A stretch of 64,000 bases of DNA from the NCBI GenBank assembly GCA_040755155.1, contig JBFMBP010000124.1, positions 1 through 64,000 of the forward strand, written 5' to 3'. Origin of the DNA: Candidatus Omnitrophota bacterium (GTDB lineage Bacteria > Hinthialibacterota > Hinthialibacteria > Hinthialibacterales > Hinthialibacteraceae). How positions within the stretch are numbered: the stretch's first letter is position 1; the number at the start of each line of letters is the position of its first letter. Positions 7,212 to 15,383 of this stretch are shown one piece after another. The position numbers were made by a program, and so were the translations under genes. The notes under the pieces were generated by a model. That model ran no database searches. It was not told the DNA's origin and worked only from the letters and a program-made list of their open reading frames with translations.

Positions 7212-9884
7212 ATGCGAAACAAAATTATACAAAATCCATCATCGCCGATCACTCGCAGAAATTTTATCAAAAACTCCGCCGCCGTCAGCGGCGTTTGGGC
7301 GCTAAATGCAACGCAAGCCGAAGCGGACAACGCAGACGGCTTTCGTTTTACGCCCGCCGGCTCGCCAACGATTCCCTCCCCTCCTTTGCCCCTGCCCGAT
7401 CTCTCGCCCGCCAAGTGGCTTTGGCACCCCTCCGGGCGCTGTTTGCAAAATACATTCATTCTCTTTCGCCGGACGCTTTCCCTCGCCGCCAAGCCCAAAC
7501 GCGCAACGGGCTGGATATCCGCCGACAGCCGTTATTTACTGAACGTCAACGGTCAGCGCATCCACTGGGGTCCGGCGCCGTGCGATCCGCGCTTTCTGGA
7601 AGCCGATCCCATCGATTTGACCAACAGTCTGCAAGCGGGAGAAAACGTCATCGGCGCGCAAGTTTTGTTTTACGGGCAAGGCGAGGGAACCTGGCCTACA
7701 GGCAAGCCAGGCTTCCTTTTTTACCTAGAAATTGAAGACGCCAACGGCCATATAGAGATCATCGTCTCCGACGCTTCTTGGCGTTCTTTCCTGGCGCGGG
7801 CTTGGAAGCCGGGCCAATACAAACGCTGGTATCTGCGCTGCTTGCAGGAAGAATTCGACGCCCGCCTTTATCCTTACGGCTGGACGGAAAAGGGATTCGC
7901 CGCAGGGCCGGATTGGCTGGAAGCCATGATTCTAGATTGTTCCGCGGATAAGCCGCCGATCTGTTCGACATATACGGAATACATGCTCGACATGAGGGGC
8001 GATCCCCAGCAATCGCAACTGCGCGCTCGTACTATACCGCCGATGAAGGAATTTTTGGTTCCAGTCAAACAATTGACCGAATCATGCTGGATCGAATGGA
8101 AGCGTCCGGCGCAGGATTATTTCGATTTTTTAATCCCTGATGCTTTCGATTCGGATCGGACGGCTTCGGCTTCCATAACGGCGGACGGCGCTTGGATCGT
8201 CCCAATGAATTCGGACCGCGCCGCCGCGTTGACCTTCGAGTTGGAGGAACAAATCGTCGGCTGGCCTTATTTCACTATCGAAGCGCCGGAAGGAACCATC
8301 ATCGAGCTGATGCCGCACGAAGCCCACCAGCCCGGCGGCCTGGCGCTGCTCAATACCCATCATCATTCCTGGAGCCGTTTTATCTGCCGCGAAGGGGAGA
8401 ACCGCTTCGAAACTTTCGATTACGAAAGCTTGCGCTGGCTTCAGCTCCATATCCGCAATGCGCGCGGTGAAATTAAGGTAAAAAACGTTGGCGCGCGCCG
8501 GCGAATATACCCCTGGCCGCATCAACCGCAAATCGCCTGCACCGATTCCGGCCTGCAAAAGTTGATCGGCGCCACCGTCAACACGCTCAACAATTGCGCC
8601 CAGGAAACATTGGTAGACGGAATGGGCCGCGAGCGCCAGCAATACAGCGGCGATTGCGGTCACCAGATCCACGCCATTTATTCCGCCTTCGGCGAGACGA
8701 AGCAGTTGGCCCGCTACATTACCACCTACAGCCAGGGTATCACGCTGGACGGCTATTTCCTCGATTCCTGGCCCGCCTACGACCGGTTGGCGCGGCTGAT
8801 GGAGCGGCAACTTTATCTTTCTGGCTGGGGATCGATTCTCGATCATGGCGTGGGTTTTAATTTCGATTGCTATTACTACTATCTCTATACCGGCGACAAA
8901 AAAACGTTAGAAGAGCCGTATCCCCGGCTGCTGCGCTTCGCCGATTATCTAAAAAGCATCCAAGGCAAGGATAATTTGTTGCCCGTGGAGAACATTGGCT
9001 CGCCCTGCGTTTGGATCGATCATATCGCTTATAAGCGCCAACGGCACAAACAATGCGCCTTCAACCTCTACGCCGCCGCCATGCTTGAACACGCCCTGGC
9101 GCCGATATGCAAAGTCTTCGGCGAAGAGACGCGAGAACAAGAGGCCATACTCTTCGGGCGGGAATTGCTGCTGGCCGCTATTCAACATTTCTGGGATGGA
9201 GAACGAAAGATTTTCGTCAACAATCTCCCTTGGCGGCAAGAGGAGAAGGAGATCCGCCTATGCGACCGCTCTCTCGCCACGGCGATTCTCTTCGATCAAT
9301 GCCCGCAAGAAGACGCGCAAGCCAGTTTGAAGGCGCTGGCGGAATGCCCGCCGGATATGGGTTTCTCCTACCCCGCCAACGCTGGTTGGCGCTTGTGGGC
9401 TTTGGCCAAAGGCGGACGTCCGGACATTGTCCTGAAAGATTTACGCGGGCGCTGGCTGGAGATGGAATCGGTCGCCCTCAACAATTCATTGCAAGAGGAT
9501 TGGCACGCCCGCCCCGATTCCGGTTCGCAGTGGAGCCATTGCCCCGTCGTCCCGTTATACGTTCTTACCATGAGCCTGGCGGGCATCCGCCCGTTAACGC
9601 CGGGATATACGCGCTGTGAAATCCGCCCGCAATTGGCGGACTTGGAGAGCCTCGATCTGACGGCGCAAACGATCCAAGGCCCCATTCGCTTGCAATCCAA
9701 AGGCAAGATAGGCAACAGAGAGATCGCTATTGCGCTGCCGCCAAATTGCGAAGGAGAATTGGTCGTATTGGAAGATGAAAAAATCGCCTTGCCGCGAATA
9801 TCGGGCAAGAATCCAGCCGGCTGTTCGCGTTATCAACTTCCGGCGGGGAAGACTTCCGTCGTAAAGTTGATGACGAGTTGTTAA
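7212..9884 (+). CDS. Alpha-L-rhamnosidase, GH78 type, Tat-exported
   Basis: 890 residues. The N-terminus has a twin-arginine signal (TRRNFIKNSAAVSGVWALNA), so export as a folded protein is likely. A beta-sandwich region with carbohydrate-binding character (about 50-400: ISADSRYLLNVNGQRIHWGP) precedes the (alpha/alpha)6 catalytic barrel, where TLVDGMGRERQQYSGDCGHQ matches the GH78 acid region, followed by DGYFLDSWPAYDRL and a C-terminal beta domain (GIRPLTPGYTRCEIRPQL). The family removes terminal alpha-L-rhamnose from plant or microbial glycans. A rhamnose mutarotase lies far away at 52467. The gene stands between a hydrolase and a toxin-like pair; it is a single gene with its own short leader. 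Confidence 0.9.
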   Translation: MRNKIIQNPSSPITRRNFIKNSAAVSGVWALNATQAEADNADGFRFTPAGSPTIPSPPLPLPDLSPAKWLWHPSGRCLQNTFILFRRTLSLAAKPKRATGWISADSRYLLNVNGQRIHWGPAPCDPRFLEADPIDLTNSLQAGENVIGAQVLFYGQGEGTWPTGKPGFLFYLEIEDANGHIEIIVSDASWRSFLARAWKPGQYKRWYLRCLQEEFDARLYPYGWTEKGFAAGPDWLEAMILDCSADKPPICSTYTEYMLDMRGDPQQSQLRARTIPPMKEFLVPVKQLTESCWIEWKRPAQDYFDFLIPDAFDSDRTASASITADGAWIVPMNSDRAAALTFELEEQIVGWPYFTIEAPEGTIIELMPHEAHQPGGLALLNTHHHSWSRFICREGENRFETFDYESLRWLQLHIRNARGEIKVKNVGARRRIYPWPHQPQIACTDSGLQKLIGATVNTLNNCAQETLVDGMGRERQQYSGDCGHQIHAIYSAFGETKQLARYITTYSQGITLDGYFLDSWPAYDRLARLMERQLYLSGWGSILDHGVGFNFDCYYYYLYTGDKKTLEEPYPRLLRFADYLKSIQGKDNLLPVENIGSPCVWIDHIAYKRQRHKQCAFNLYAAAMLEHALAPICKVFGEETREQEAILFGRELLLAAIQHFWDGERKIFVNNLPWRQEEKEIRLCDRSLATAILFDQCPQEDAQASLKALAECPPDMGFSYPANAGWRLWALAKGGRPDIVLKDLRGRWLEMESVALNNSLQEDWHARPDSGSQWSHCPVVPLYVLTMSLAGIRPLTPGYTRCEIRPQLADLESLDLTAQTIQGPIRLQSKGKIGNREIAIALPPNCEGELVVLEDEKIALPRISGKNPAGCSRYQLPAGKTSVVKLMTSC

Positions 9885-9965
9885 TCATCAAGTACTCAAT
9901 ACTCAATCCATTGAAAAATCTACGATTGAAAAACGAAAGGTAGAAAGTAGAATAAGAGAGAAGAC

Positions 9966-10232
9966 ATGATGAAATACATCTTGACGGAACAAGCTAGGAT
10001 AAATATACGAAAACGAGGCGTTTCGATTCAGATGTTGGAGGATGTTTTAGAATCTCCTCAGCAAATCGTGGATGGAGATGGTCATTTAATGGTGTTCCAA
10101 TCGAAAAAGGTATGGGAAAATGGAAAAGTTTTCTTGGTGCGATTGGTAGTCGATTGCCAGAAGGATTATTTGAAAGTGGTGACAGTGTATCGAGCCGAAA
10201 AAATTGATAGATATTGGAGAAAAGACCAATGA
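9966..10232 (+). CDS. DUF4258 protein, toxin-like
   Basis: 88 residues, starting MMKYILTEQARINIRKRGVS. The short alpha/beta fold with a His/Arg-bearing first helix, then VLESPQQIVDGDGHLMVFQS and a C-terminal beta pair (LVVDCQKDYLKVVTVYRA) is the DUF4258 pattern, related to RelE-like small toxins. It overlaps the following DUF2283 gene by four bases (ATGA). Such DUF4258/DUF2283 pairs are widespread and are suspected, not proven, to be toxin-antitoxin modules. A short AT-rich leader follows the GH78 gene, so it probably has its own promoter. Confidence 0.8.
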   Translation: MMKYILTEQARINIRKRGVSIQMLEDVLESPQQIVDGDGHLMVFQSKKVWENGKVFLVRLVVDCQKDYLKVVTVYRAEKIDRYWRKDQ

Positions 10233-10435
10233 AAGTAATGTACGATCCAGAAGTTGATGCTTTGCAAATTGTTTTTAAGGAAGGAGAGATCGAATCGAGC
10301 GAGGAAGAGATGGATGGGATGATTTTCGATTTCAATGAAGAGGGGAAGGTATTAGGATTGGAGATATTGAACGCTTCGGAGAAAGTGGACAATTTGGATG
10401 GAGTAGAGTTCATCCGAGAAAAAGCGAGGGCGTGA
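10229..10435 (+). CDS. DUF2283 protein, antitoxin-like partner
   Basis: 68 residues from ATG 10229 (MKVMYDPEVDALQIVF), with GGAGAAAAG upstream; a TTG five codons earlier is a poorer start. It has the DUF2283 signature: YDPEVDAL at the start, an acidic centre, and GKVLGLEILNAS followed by a short helix. The protein is strongly acidic, as antitoxins partnered with basic toxins often are. It overlaps and follows the DUF4258 gene. The toxin-antitoxin role is inferred from the pairing alone. Confidence 0.8.
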   Translation: MKVMYDPEVDALQIVFKEGEIESSEEEMDGMIFDFNEEGKVLGLEILNASEKVDNLDGVEFIREKARA

Positions 10436-10534
10436 GAGTGCGGCAAGGACGAAATTTTCTGCCCTTGACGAATCCCCGCTACTTGTGAGTAAAGATCAGT
10501 AATACCAACCCGCAATGAGATTGTTGCTTTTTTT

Positions 10535-10623
10535 ATTCCTCTCCCAAGATTGGGAGAGGTTAGGTGAGGGTTGATATTATTAGACTTATTATTCCCTAAC
10601 CCTCTCCCAGAGGGCGAGGGAAT
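10535..10623. repeat. Dispersed palindromic repeat, CTCTCCCAA family, copy A
   Basis: The sequence begins ATTCCTCTCCCAAGATTGGG, continues GAGAGGTTAGGTGAGGG, and ends with the inverse CCCTAACCCTCTCCC followed by GAGGGAAT. It is a composite of two hairpins whose arms also pair with each other. Three more copies lie at 41422-41514, 49704-49799 and 54282-54374. All are between genes and none has a coding frame. It occupies the gap between the DUF2283 gene and the converging pseudopilin gene, where the hairpins could also end transcription. Confidence 0.8.
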
Positions 10624-10658
10624 TTATAAACAACAATCCTAACGCAGGCTGGTATAAT

Positions 10659-11201
10659 TCACCATCGCATTGGATTCAAGCCCGGCTTCGTTTCATAGAG
10701 AACATCCCCATCGCTCACCAATCCATTGGAAGTAGAATAAGGAACGAACTTGGATGAATTGGGATAAGCCGCCAAATTGAGCGTATCGTCTTCTCGGTCC
10801 GGCCCCAAGCTGGCGATGGCGTAATCCTTCGCTTTCTTGGGATCGTCTTTGTAGGATTCCACGAATTCGTAATAATTATGCTGGTTGACGAAATTGGATT
10901 TTTCTTTCGGTTGGAAAATATCGATGGGAACGGTGGAGAGGTAAGCCACAGGCGTCGTGAAGCAACTCCAAGCCTTATACCAGCCTCCGATAGTCCAGGC
11001 ATCAGGCAAGCGTCCGCCGCCATCCAAACGGTACATCTCGAAAGCGGTGCTGATCGTCTTGAACTCCGATTGCACGCGGCCGATCTTGGCGCGAATCTGC
11101 GCGTTGAGAAAATTGGGAACGGCGATGGCAGCTAGGACTCCGATAATAGCCACAACGATCAAGAGTTCGATGAGGGTAAAGGCTTTAGGGATTTTCATCA
11201 T
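10659..11201 (-). CDS. Type II/IV pseudopilin (prepilin-type N-terminal methylation protein)
   Basis: 180 residues, starting at ATG 11201 or 11198 (AAGGAAATA upstream). It has the class III signal: a short basic leader (MMKIPK), cleavage before AFTLIELLIVVAIIGVLAAI, then the NFLNAQIRAKIGRVQSEFKT helix. The C-terminal part is polar and specific (GGWYKAWSCFTTPVAYL; SLGPDREDD; a final SNGLVSDGDVLYETK). Proteins of this type exist in many copies in Sumerlaeota-like and planctomycete-like genomes, scattered among metabolic genes. The second one in this window (31079) shares the same ends. It should be processed by prepilin peptidase and assembled in, or anchored to, the inner membrane. No pilus machinery is nearby. 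Confidence 0.9.
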   Translation of the reverse strand: MMKIPKAFTLIELLIVVAIIGVLAAIAVPNFLNAQIRAKIGRVQSEFKTISTAFEMYRLDGGGRLPDAWTIGGWYKAWSCFTTPVAYLSTVPIDIFQPKEKSNFVNQHNYYEFVESYKDDPKKAKDYAIASLGPDREDDTLNLAAYPNSSKFVPYSTSNGLVSDGDVLYETKPGLNPMRW

Positions 11202-11284
11202 TATTTCCTTTTTTCCTATTACAAAAATATTAATAATAACAAATCCCATCTGACATGGTTTGGGATTCCAACGAGTAATAGATC

Positions 11285-11367
11285 GGGTAAAGCAGGCGGG
11301 ATGCCTGCATTAAAAGGGCAGGCGGGATGCCTGCATTAAAAGGGCAGGCGGGACGCCTGCTTTACCC
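11285..11367. repeat. Three-unit hairpin repeat (GCAGGCGGGATGCCTGC, 26-base period)
   Basis: The unit GCAGGCGGGATGCCTGC occurs at 11292, 11318 and (with one change, GGGACGCC) 11344, separated by ATTAAAAGG. Each unit is itself a hairpin, and the whole is bounded by GGGTAAAGCAGGCG and its inverse CGCCTGCTTTACCC. It lies downstream of the GH29-like gene and upstream of the pseudopilin. It is too short and too hairpin-like for a CRISPR array. Confidence 0.7.
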
Positions 11368-11394
11368 AAGGATGTCGAATAACAAAGTTTTTGT

Positions 11395-12450
11395 TTAGCG
11401 ATTATTTTCATTTTTCTTCAAAGCGGCATGTATCGCGCTTAATTGATCGATGAAGGGCTGGGGAATCAAGCCGCTTGCTTGGATGGGAACTTCCCAAGTT
11501 ACGACGCCTTGATGGGAGAGGATATCCCGCGTCCAATTGATGATCTGCTCGTTCGTAAAGCGCGGGCTTCCATGTCCCCAATTTTCTCCCAGATAGCATA
11601 GCATTTGGAATTGCGCTCCTTCCGCCCATCGGCCTTGGCATTTTACTTTATCCGGTTCGTTGGCTTCGCCCGCCGTATAATCCTCTTCCGGCGTTAAGGA
11701 GACGATGGGATAACGCACGCCGGGATTGAAGGCGACGATGCTGTTGGGATTGCCCGCGCGGGCCGCGGCGGCGAAACTGGCGAAATTGGGAGGATCGGGA
11801 TGCTGGTACATGGCCACGGGAAAATAGCAGCCGTCGAACCACCAGCCGGAGACTTTATCCTTCCAGCGCAGCGACCATTCGCTAATGATGGATTCCCATT
11901 TGCGTTGAAAATTCTCCAGCCGCAGATCGCCGCCGTCGGGGCCGCCGTTGGGATATTGCCAAAGCGGATAGCGGCCATTGCGCCATTCCAACGCTTTCAT
12001 GGCGGCGGGATCTCGGTCGGGCGCCCCGGCGGGAAGATAGGCCATGAGCCGAATGCCTTTGGGCTTGATAGCGTCCGATAGATCGCCGACCAAATCGCGC
12101 GTGGAGCACTTGCTGGGCGCAATGCCTACGATCTTGTCATAAGCGGCGTTGGGCGAGCAGTAATGCCCGGAATTCTGACCTAACGTAATAACGCAATAGC
12201 CCGCGCCCACGGAAGCCAATTGATTGGCGAGTCCCTTAACGTCCATCGCGCCGACGATTCGGTTCCACTCCTCCGGCGATGTCTTCTCGCCTTGGGCGAC
12301 GACATCTGAAAGGTAATGAACGAAAACGCCCCAACCCGCTTTTTGAAACCAGTTCGTGCGTTGGATTTTTTCCGTCGAAGGCTCCACGCCTCCCGCCAGG
12401 GCGCATGATAATAGAATCATTAAGAATGTCGACGTTTTTTTCGTTTTCAT
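11395..12450 (-). CDS. Secreted GH29-like (alpha-L-fucosidase-related) protein
   Basis: 351 residues from ATG 12450 (MKTKKTSTFLMILLSCALAGG, a signal peptide), with GGGGGAGAAAA upstream. The (beta/alpha)8 barrel of GH29 is recognisable: WFQKAGWGVFVHYLSD near the start, GAGYCVITLGQNSGHYCSPN, and WWFDGCYF, where the Asp corresponds to the fucosidase nucleophile. The C-terminal beta-sandwich of typical fucosidases is missing, so only the catalytic domain is present. Such stand-alone forms are usually annotated as alpha-L-fucosidase-like, and substrate is uncertain. A strong terminator ending the upstream propeller gene separates the two. Confidence 0.75.
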   Translation of the reverse strand: MKTKKTSTFLMILLSCALAGGVEPSTEKIQRTNWFQKAGWGVFVHYLSDVVAQGEKTSPEEWNRIVGAMDVKGLANQLASVGAGYCVITLGQNSGHYCSPNAAYDKIVGIAPSKCSTRDLVGDLSDAIKPKGIRLMAYLPAGAPDRDPAAMKALEWRNGRYPLWQYPNGGPDGGDLRLENFQRKWESIISEWSLRWKDKVSGWWFDGCYFPVAMYQHPDPPNFASFAAAARAGNPNSIVAFNPGVRYPIVSLTPEEDYTAGEANEPDKVKCQGRWAEGAQFQMLCYLGENWGHGSPRFTNEQIINWTRDILSHQGVVTWEVPIQASGLIPQPFIDQLSAIHAALKKNENNR

Positions 12451-12494
12451 TTTTCTCCCCCGATATTCCAATTGACGCAATTCGCGCGATATAA

Positions 12495-12527
12495 GAAAAA
12501 CGCCCCGCTCTTAGAACGGGGCGTTTC
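12495..12527 (-). terminator. Rho-independent terminator
   Basis: On the minus strand AAACGCCCCG-TTCTAAGAG-CGGGGCGTTTTTCTT forms a GC-rich 10-base stem followed by a T run. It lies just downstream of the stop of the propeller gene at 12535 and before the GH29-like gene, so the two genes are transcribed separately. Confidence 0.9.
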
Positions 12528-12534
12528 AAGGCTA

Positions 12535-13533
12535 TTAATAAAGTTCCCACGATCCAACGGGAGAGCCAATATCTTCCACTCCCGTCGCTCTCGCCGTGGC
12601 TTTAGGTTCGGCGACGGAGCGGAACATTACCCATTTGCCATTCCCCAAGTATGTAGCGCTGGGGTGAAAATTACGGTCATTATTATAGGTTTGCGTTCCT
12701 ACCTCGCCGATGTCAAGCACGATGTTCTCATCGAGTAAAAAGGTAAGACCATCGTCCGTCGAAACAAAGGACGCAAACGGCCCAGACGAATTGGAGGGAT
12801 TTCCCCAAGCGTACCAAACGCCCGCTTTGTCAGGATGCTTTACGACGGAGGAAAACTCCATTCCGCCCATGCCTTCGCCATCGTTCACTCCCGTATAATT
12901 CGTCCACATCCAGTTAATGCCATCCGGCGAAGTATAACGGTTAAGGAATTTGCCGTCTTGCGGCGCGTCGGCGATTTCCGGCTCCTGGCAGCAAACATAG
13001 GCGACGAAAGATCCATCTTGCAAACGAACGCCCGCAAATCGTTCTACTGGGCCGAAATCCACGGGATTGGGTTCGGCGATTCCATTGATCCATTCGTCGT
13101 TCGTCCAATTGACGCCGTCTTTGGAAACGCAGGTATTAATTATGTAGCCGCCTCCGCGAGAATCGGCGCAATACCACATACGGAAGGAATCTTTCGCCAG
13201 CTGAATCACGAACGGCTTGCTTTGCTTTGAAGTGCCAAAGCCTTTGCAGAGAGCGTAACCACCCCATTGAATGCCGTCGGCGTCGGAAGATTCGCCATAC
13301 GTAACATCCGCGCCGCTGCTGGCGTCGAACCATGTCCGCCACTTATTGGCGTAAGAATCGAAAATCACGCAGGCGTAATAAGCGCGATTGGCGTCGGTAA
13401 CGCCGGGATTGACGATGACGGGATTATGCGCGGCGTCATCCGTCCAGACGATGTCGATGGGATCCGCCCATGCCGTAATTCCAACGAATGACGCAATCAT
13501 GACGGAAAACAAACAAATACTTTTCACTCTCAT
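12535..13533 (-). CDS. Secreted five-bladed-propeller glycosidase-like protein (GH43/GH32 fold)
   Basis: 332 residues with a signal peptide (MRVKSICLFSVMIASFVGITAWA). The body has repeated strands of the S-x-D-G-x-x-W kind: ESSDADGIQWGG, VSKDGVNWTN, TSPDGINWMW and VSTDDGLTF, as found in GH43, GH32 and related five-bladed propellers. WYCADSRGGGYI and the ending PSATYLGNGKWVMFRSVAEP also fit. Exact family and substrate cannot be fixed. It could instead be a non-catalytic propeller. It is followed by a strong terminator. Confidence 0.6.
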   Translation of the reverse strand: MRVKSICLFSVMIASFVGITAWADPIDIVWTDDAAHNPVIVNPGVTDANRAYYACVIFDSYANKWRTWFDASSGADVTYGESSDADGIQWGGYALCKGFGTSKQSKPFVIQLAKDSFRMWYCADSRGGGYIINTCVSKDGVNWTNDEWINGIAEPNPVDFGPVERFAGVRLQDGSFVAYVCCQEPEIADAPQDGKFLNRYTSPDGINWMWTNYTGVNDGEGMGGMEFSSVVKHPDKAGVWYAWGNPSNSSGPFASFVSTDDGLTFLLDENIVLDIGEVGTQTYNNDRNFHPSATYLGNGKWVMFRSVAEPKATARATGVEDIGSPVGSWELY

Positions 13534-13722
13534 AAATTCCTATTTCTCCTTTGGGATTAATTTGAACAGTCTTATCGATACTATATCGAGTCATACTCTG
13601 CTTTACAAGAAGGTCGGGCGCTATGCCCAATAACAGATATCCGAGGCGTAAATTATATGTTGAAGAAGACGGTTCGCGCCGCATTCATGGCGTTGGTTAT
13701 CATTAAGAAAACAGCGGCGGCT

Positions 13723-15147
13723 TTATGGGATGGATTCGGATGGTTCTTCGCCCGCCGCTTCCGGTTTGGCGAACTGCCGGGGATCGATGCCGAGTTCCCC
13801 CAATTTGACGTGCAGATTCTTGCGATGGACGTTGGCCATTTGCGCCGCTCTGGAGATATTGCCATTAGCCCGTTTGAGGAGATTCGTGAAATATTGGATT
13901 TCGAATTCGTCGAGGATGAAGCGCTTAGCGTCTTTGTAGTCGCGATTGAGAAGTTCTTTATGATAGACGCCCAATTGAGACGAAGGAACGAGGGATGTAT
14001 GCAGCGAAGGAAGCAGCGCCTTAATATCCGTATCGCCAAGCACGATCGCTCTCTCGACGACGTTTTCCAATTCCCGCAGGTTGCCGGGCCAATGGTAGCG
14101 CATCATGGCTTCGATATCCTCGCCCGAAAAAGCGATGGGCGCCCGGCCCCGCCCTTTAACGCGCAGAAAATGCTCCACGAGAAGCGGCATGTCTTCCTTG
14201 CGATCCCGCAGGGGAGGCAGAACGATGGGCACGACGCTCAAGCGGAAGAAAAGATCGGAACGGAATTGCTCCTTATGGACCATCTCCTCAAGATCGTAAT
14301 TGGTGGCGGCGATGATGCGGACATCCACTTTTTTGCATTGGGCGCTCCCCACCGGCTCGATGAGGCGCTCTTCGATGACCCGCAGGATTTTGCCTTGCAA
14401 GCGGGGCGGAATATCCCCGATCTCATCGAAAAAGAGTGTTCCTCCTTCCGCCAGTTCGAATTTTCCCGTGGCGGGCAGGGAGGCGTTCGTCTTCATGCCC
14501 CGGATGCGTCCGAACAAGTCGATTTCGAGAAGATCGGCGGGCGTTCCGCCGCATTGGATGGCGATAAAGGAATGTTCCCGGCGGGAACTTTTGCGATGAA
14601 TCGCCCGGGCGATGGTTTCCTTGCCGGTTCCGCTCTCGCCTTTGACGAGAACGACGCTATCGGTAAGCGACAGGCGCTGCACCAGATCGAAAACGCGCAG
14701 CATGTTCGGATCGCGCCCCACAAGATCGCCTTCGCCGAAACGCCCGTACAATTCCCGGCGCAGGTAAAGATTTTCCAATTCCAGATGCTGCACCTGGATA
14801 GCTTTGCGCACCGTCAGTTTGATCTCTTCCAGATCGCAGGGTTTGAGGAGGTAATCGTGAGCGCCGTTCTTCAGAGTTTCCACGGCGTTTTCGATGGTTC
14901 CGTAAGCGGTCAAAATAATGACGGGAATATAATGGCTGACGTTTTTCACCGCCTGCAATACGGCCATGCCCCCACCGCCCGGCATTCGCAAATCGGTTAT
15001 CACTAAACTGAGAGATGTCTTCCCAATGATCTCGGCCGCTTCGACGGCGTCTTTCGCTTCCAGAATCTCATGCCCATCTTCCATCAATGCCAGGGAGAGG
15101 ATTTTTCTCATCTTGGCTTCATCGTCCGCCACCAGAATCGTCGCCAT
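13723..15147 (-). CDS. NtrC-type response regulator lacking the GAFTGA loop
   Basis: 474 residues. The receiver has DDE, phosphoacceptor Asp52 in [17 protein letters not shown] and LLKPCD. The AAA+ domain has Walker A GESGTGKE (170-177), Walker [12 protein letters not shown], and the finger region FRSDLFFRL. At the place of GAFTGA it reads GMKTNA (217-222), in an alignment without gaps to the other regulator in this window ([12 protein letters not shown] against [12 protein letters not shown]). The Fis-like C-terminal helix-turn-helix ([20 protein letters not shown]) is intact. It therefore probably hydrolyses ATP and binds DNA but cannot contact sigma54 in the usual way. It lies alone, divergent from glpD, with no kinase adjacent. 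Confidence 0.9.
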   Translation of the reverse strand: MATILVADDEAKMRKILSLALMEDGHEILEAKDAVEAAEIIGKTSLSLVITDLRMPGGGGMAVLQAVKNVSHYIPVIILTAYGTIENAVETLKNGAHDYLLKPCDLEEIKLTVRKAIQVQHLELENLYLRRELYGRFGEGDLVGRDPNMLRVFDLVQRLSLTDSVVLVKGESGTGKETIARAIHRKSSRREHSFIAIQCGGTPADLLEIDLFGRIRGMKTNASLPATGKFELAEGGTLFFDEIGDIPPRLQGKILRVIEERLIEPVGSAQCKKVDVRIIAATNYDLEEMVHKEQFRSDLFFRLSVVPIVLPPLRDRKEDMPLLVEHFLRVKGRGRAPIAFSGEDIEAMMRYHWPGNLRELENVVERAIVLGDTDIKALLPSLHTSLVPSSQLGVYHKELLNRDYKDAKRFILDEFEIQYFTNLLKRANGNISRAAQMANVHRKNLHVKLGELGIDPRQFAKPEAAGEEPSESIP

Positions 15148-15383
15148 CGCGCCATTTCCCTTTCCAACCAGGATTAGCGTTATTCTTTTCGATTTGGAAT
15201 ATTCTATCTATTTTTACCTCGAAGAGAGAAAAGGAAAAGCGATATAAGATAGTCGAATGGTTCCTCCGAAGAGAAGATGTTATCTTCGTGGAAAAATCGC
15301 AATAAAAAAAATATATGATACTCTTAGCCATTAAAAGATTAGTGAAATGCATTTCTAACCGCTGACCACTGTATAGGGACGAC

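Noticed and set aside
11285-11367. Possible CRISPR array
   Set aside because: Only three units, a nine-base spacer that is the same each time, and each unit is a hairpin. No cas genes are near.
13657-15006. A 449-codon frame antisense to the GMKTNA regulator
   Set aside because: Codon bias of the real gene leaves its antisense open; the antisense protein has no motifs and the sense protein is a clear NtrC-family regulator.
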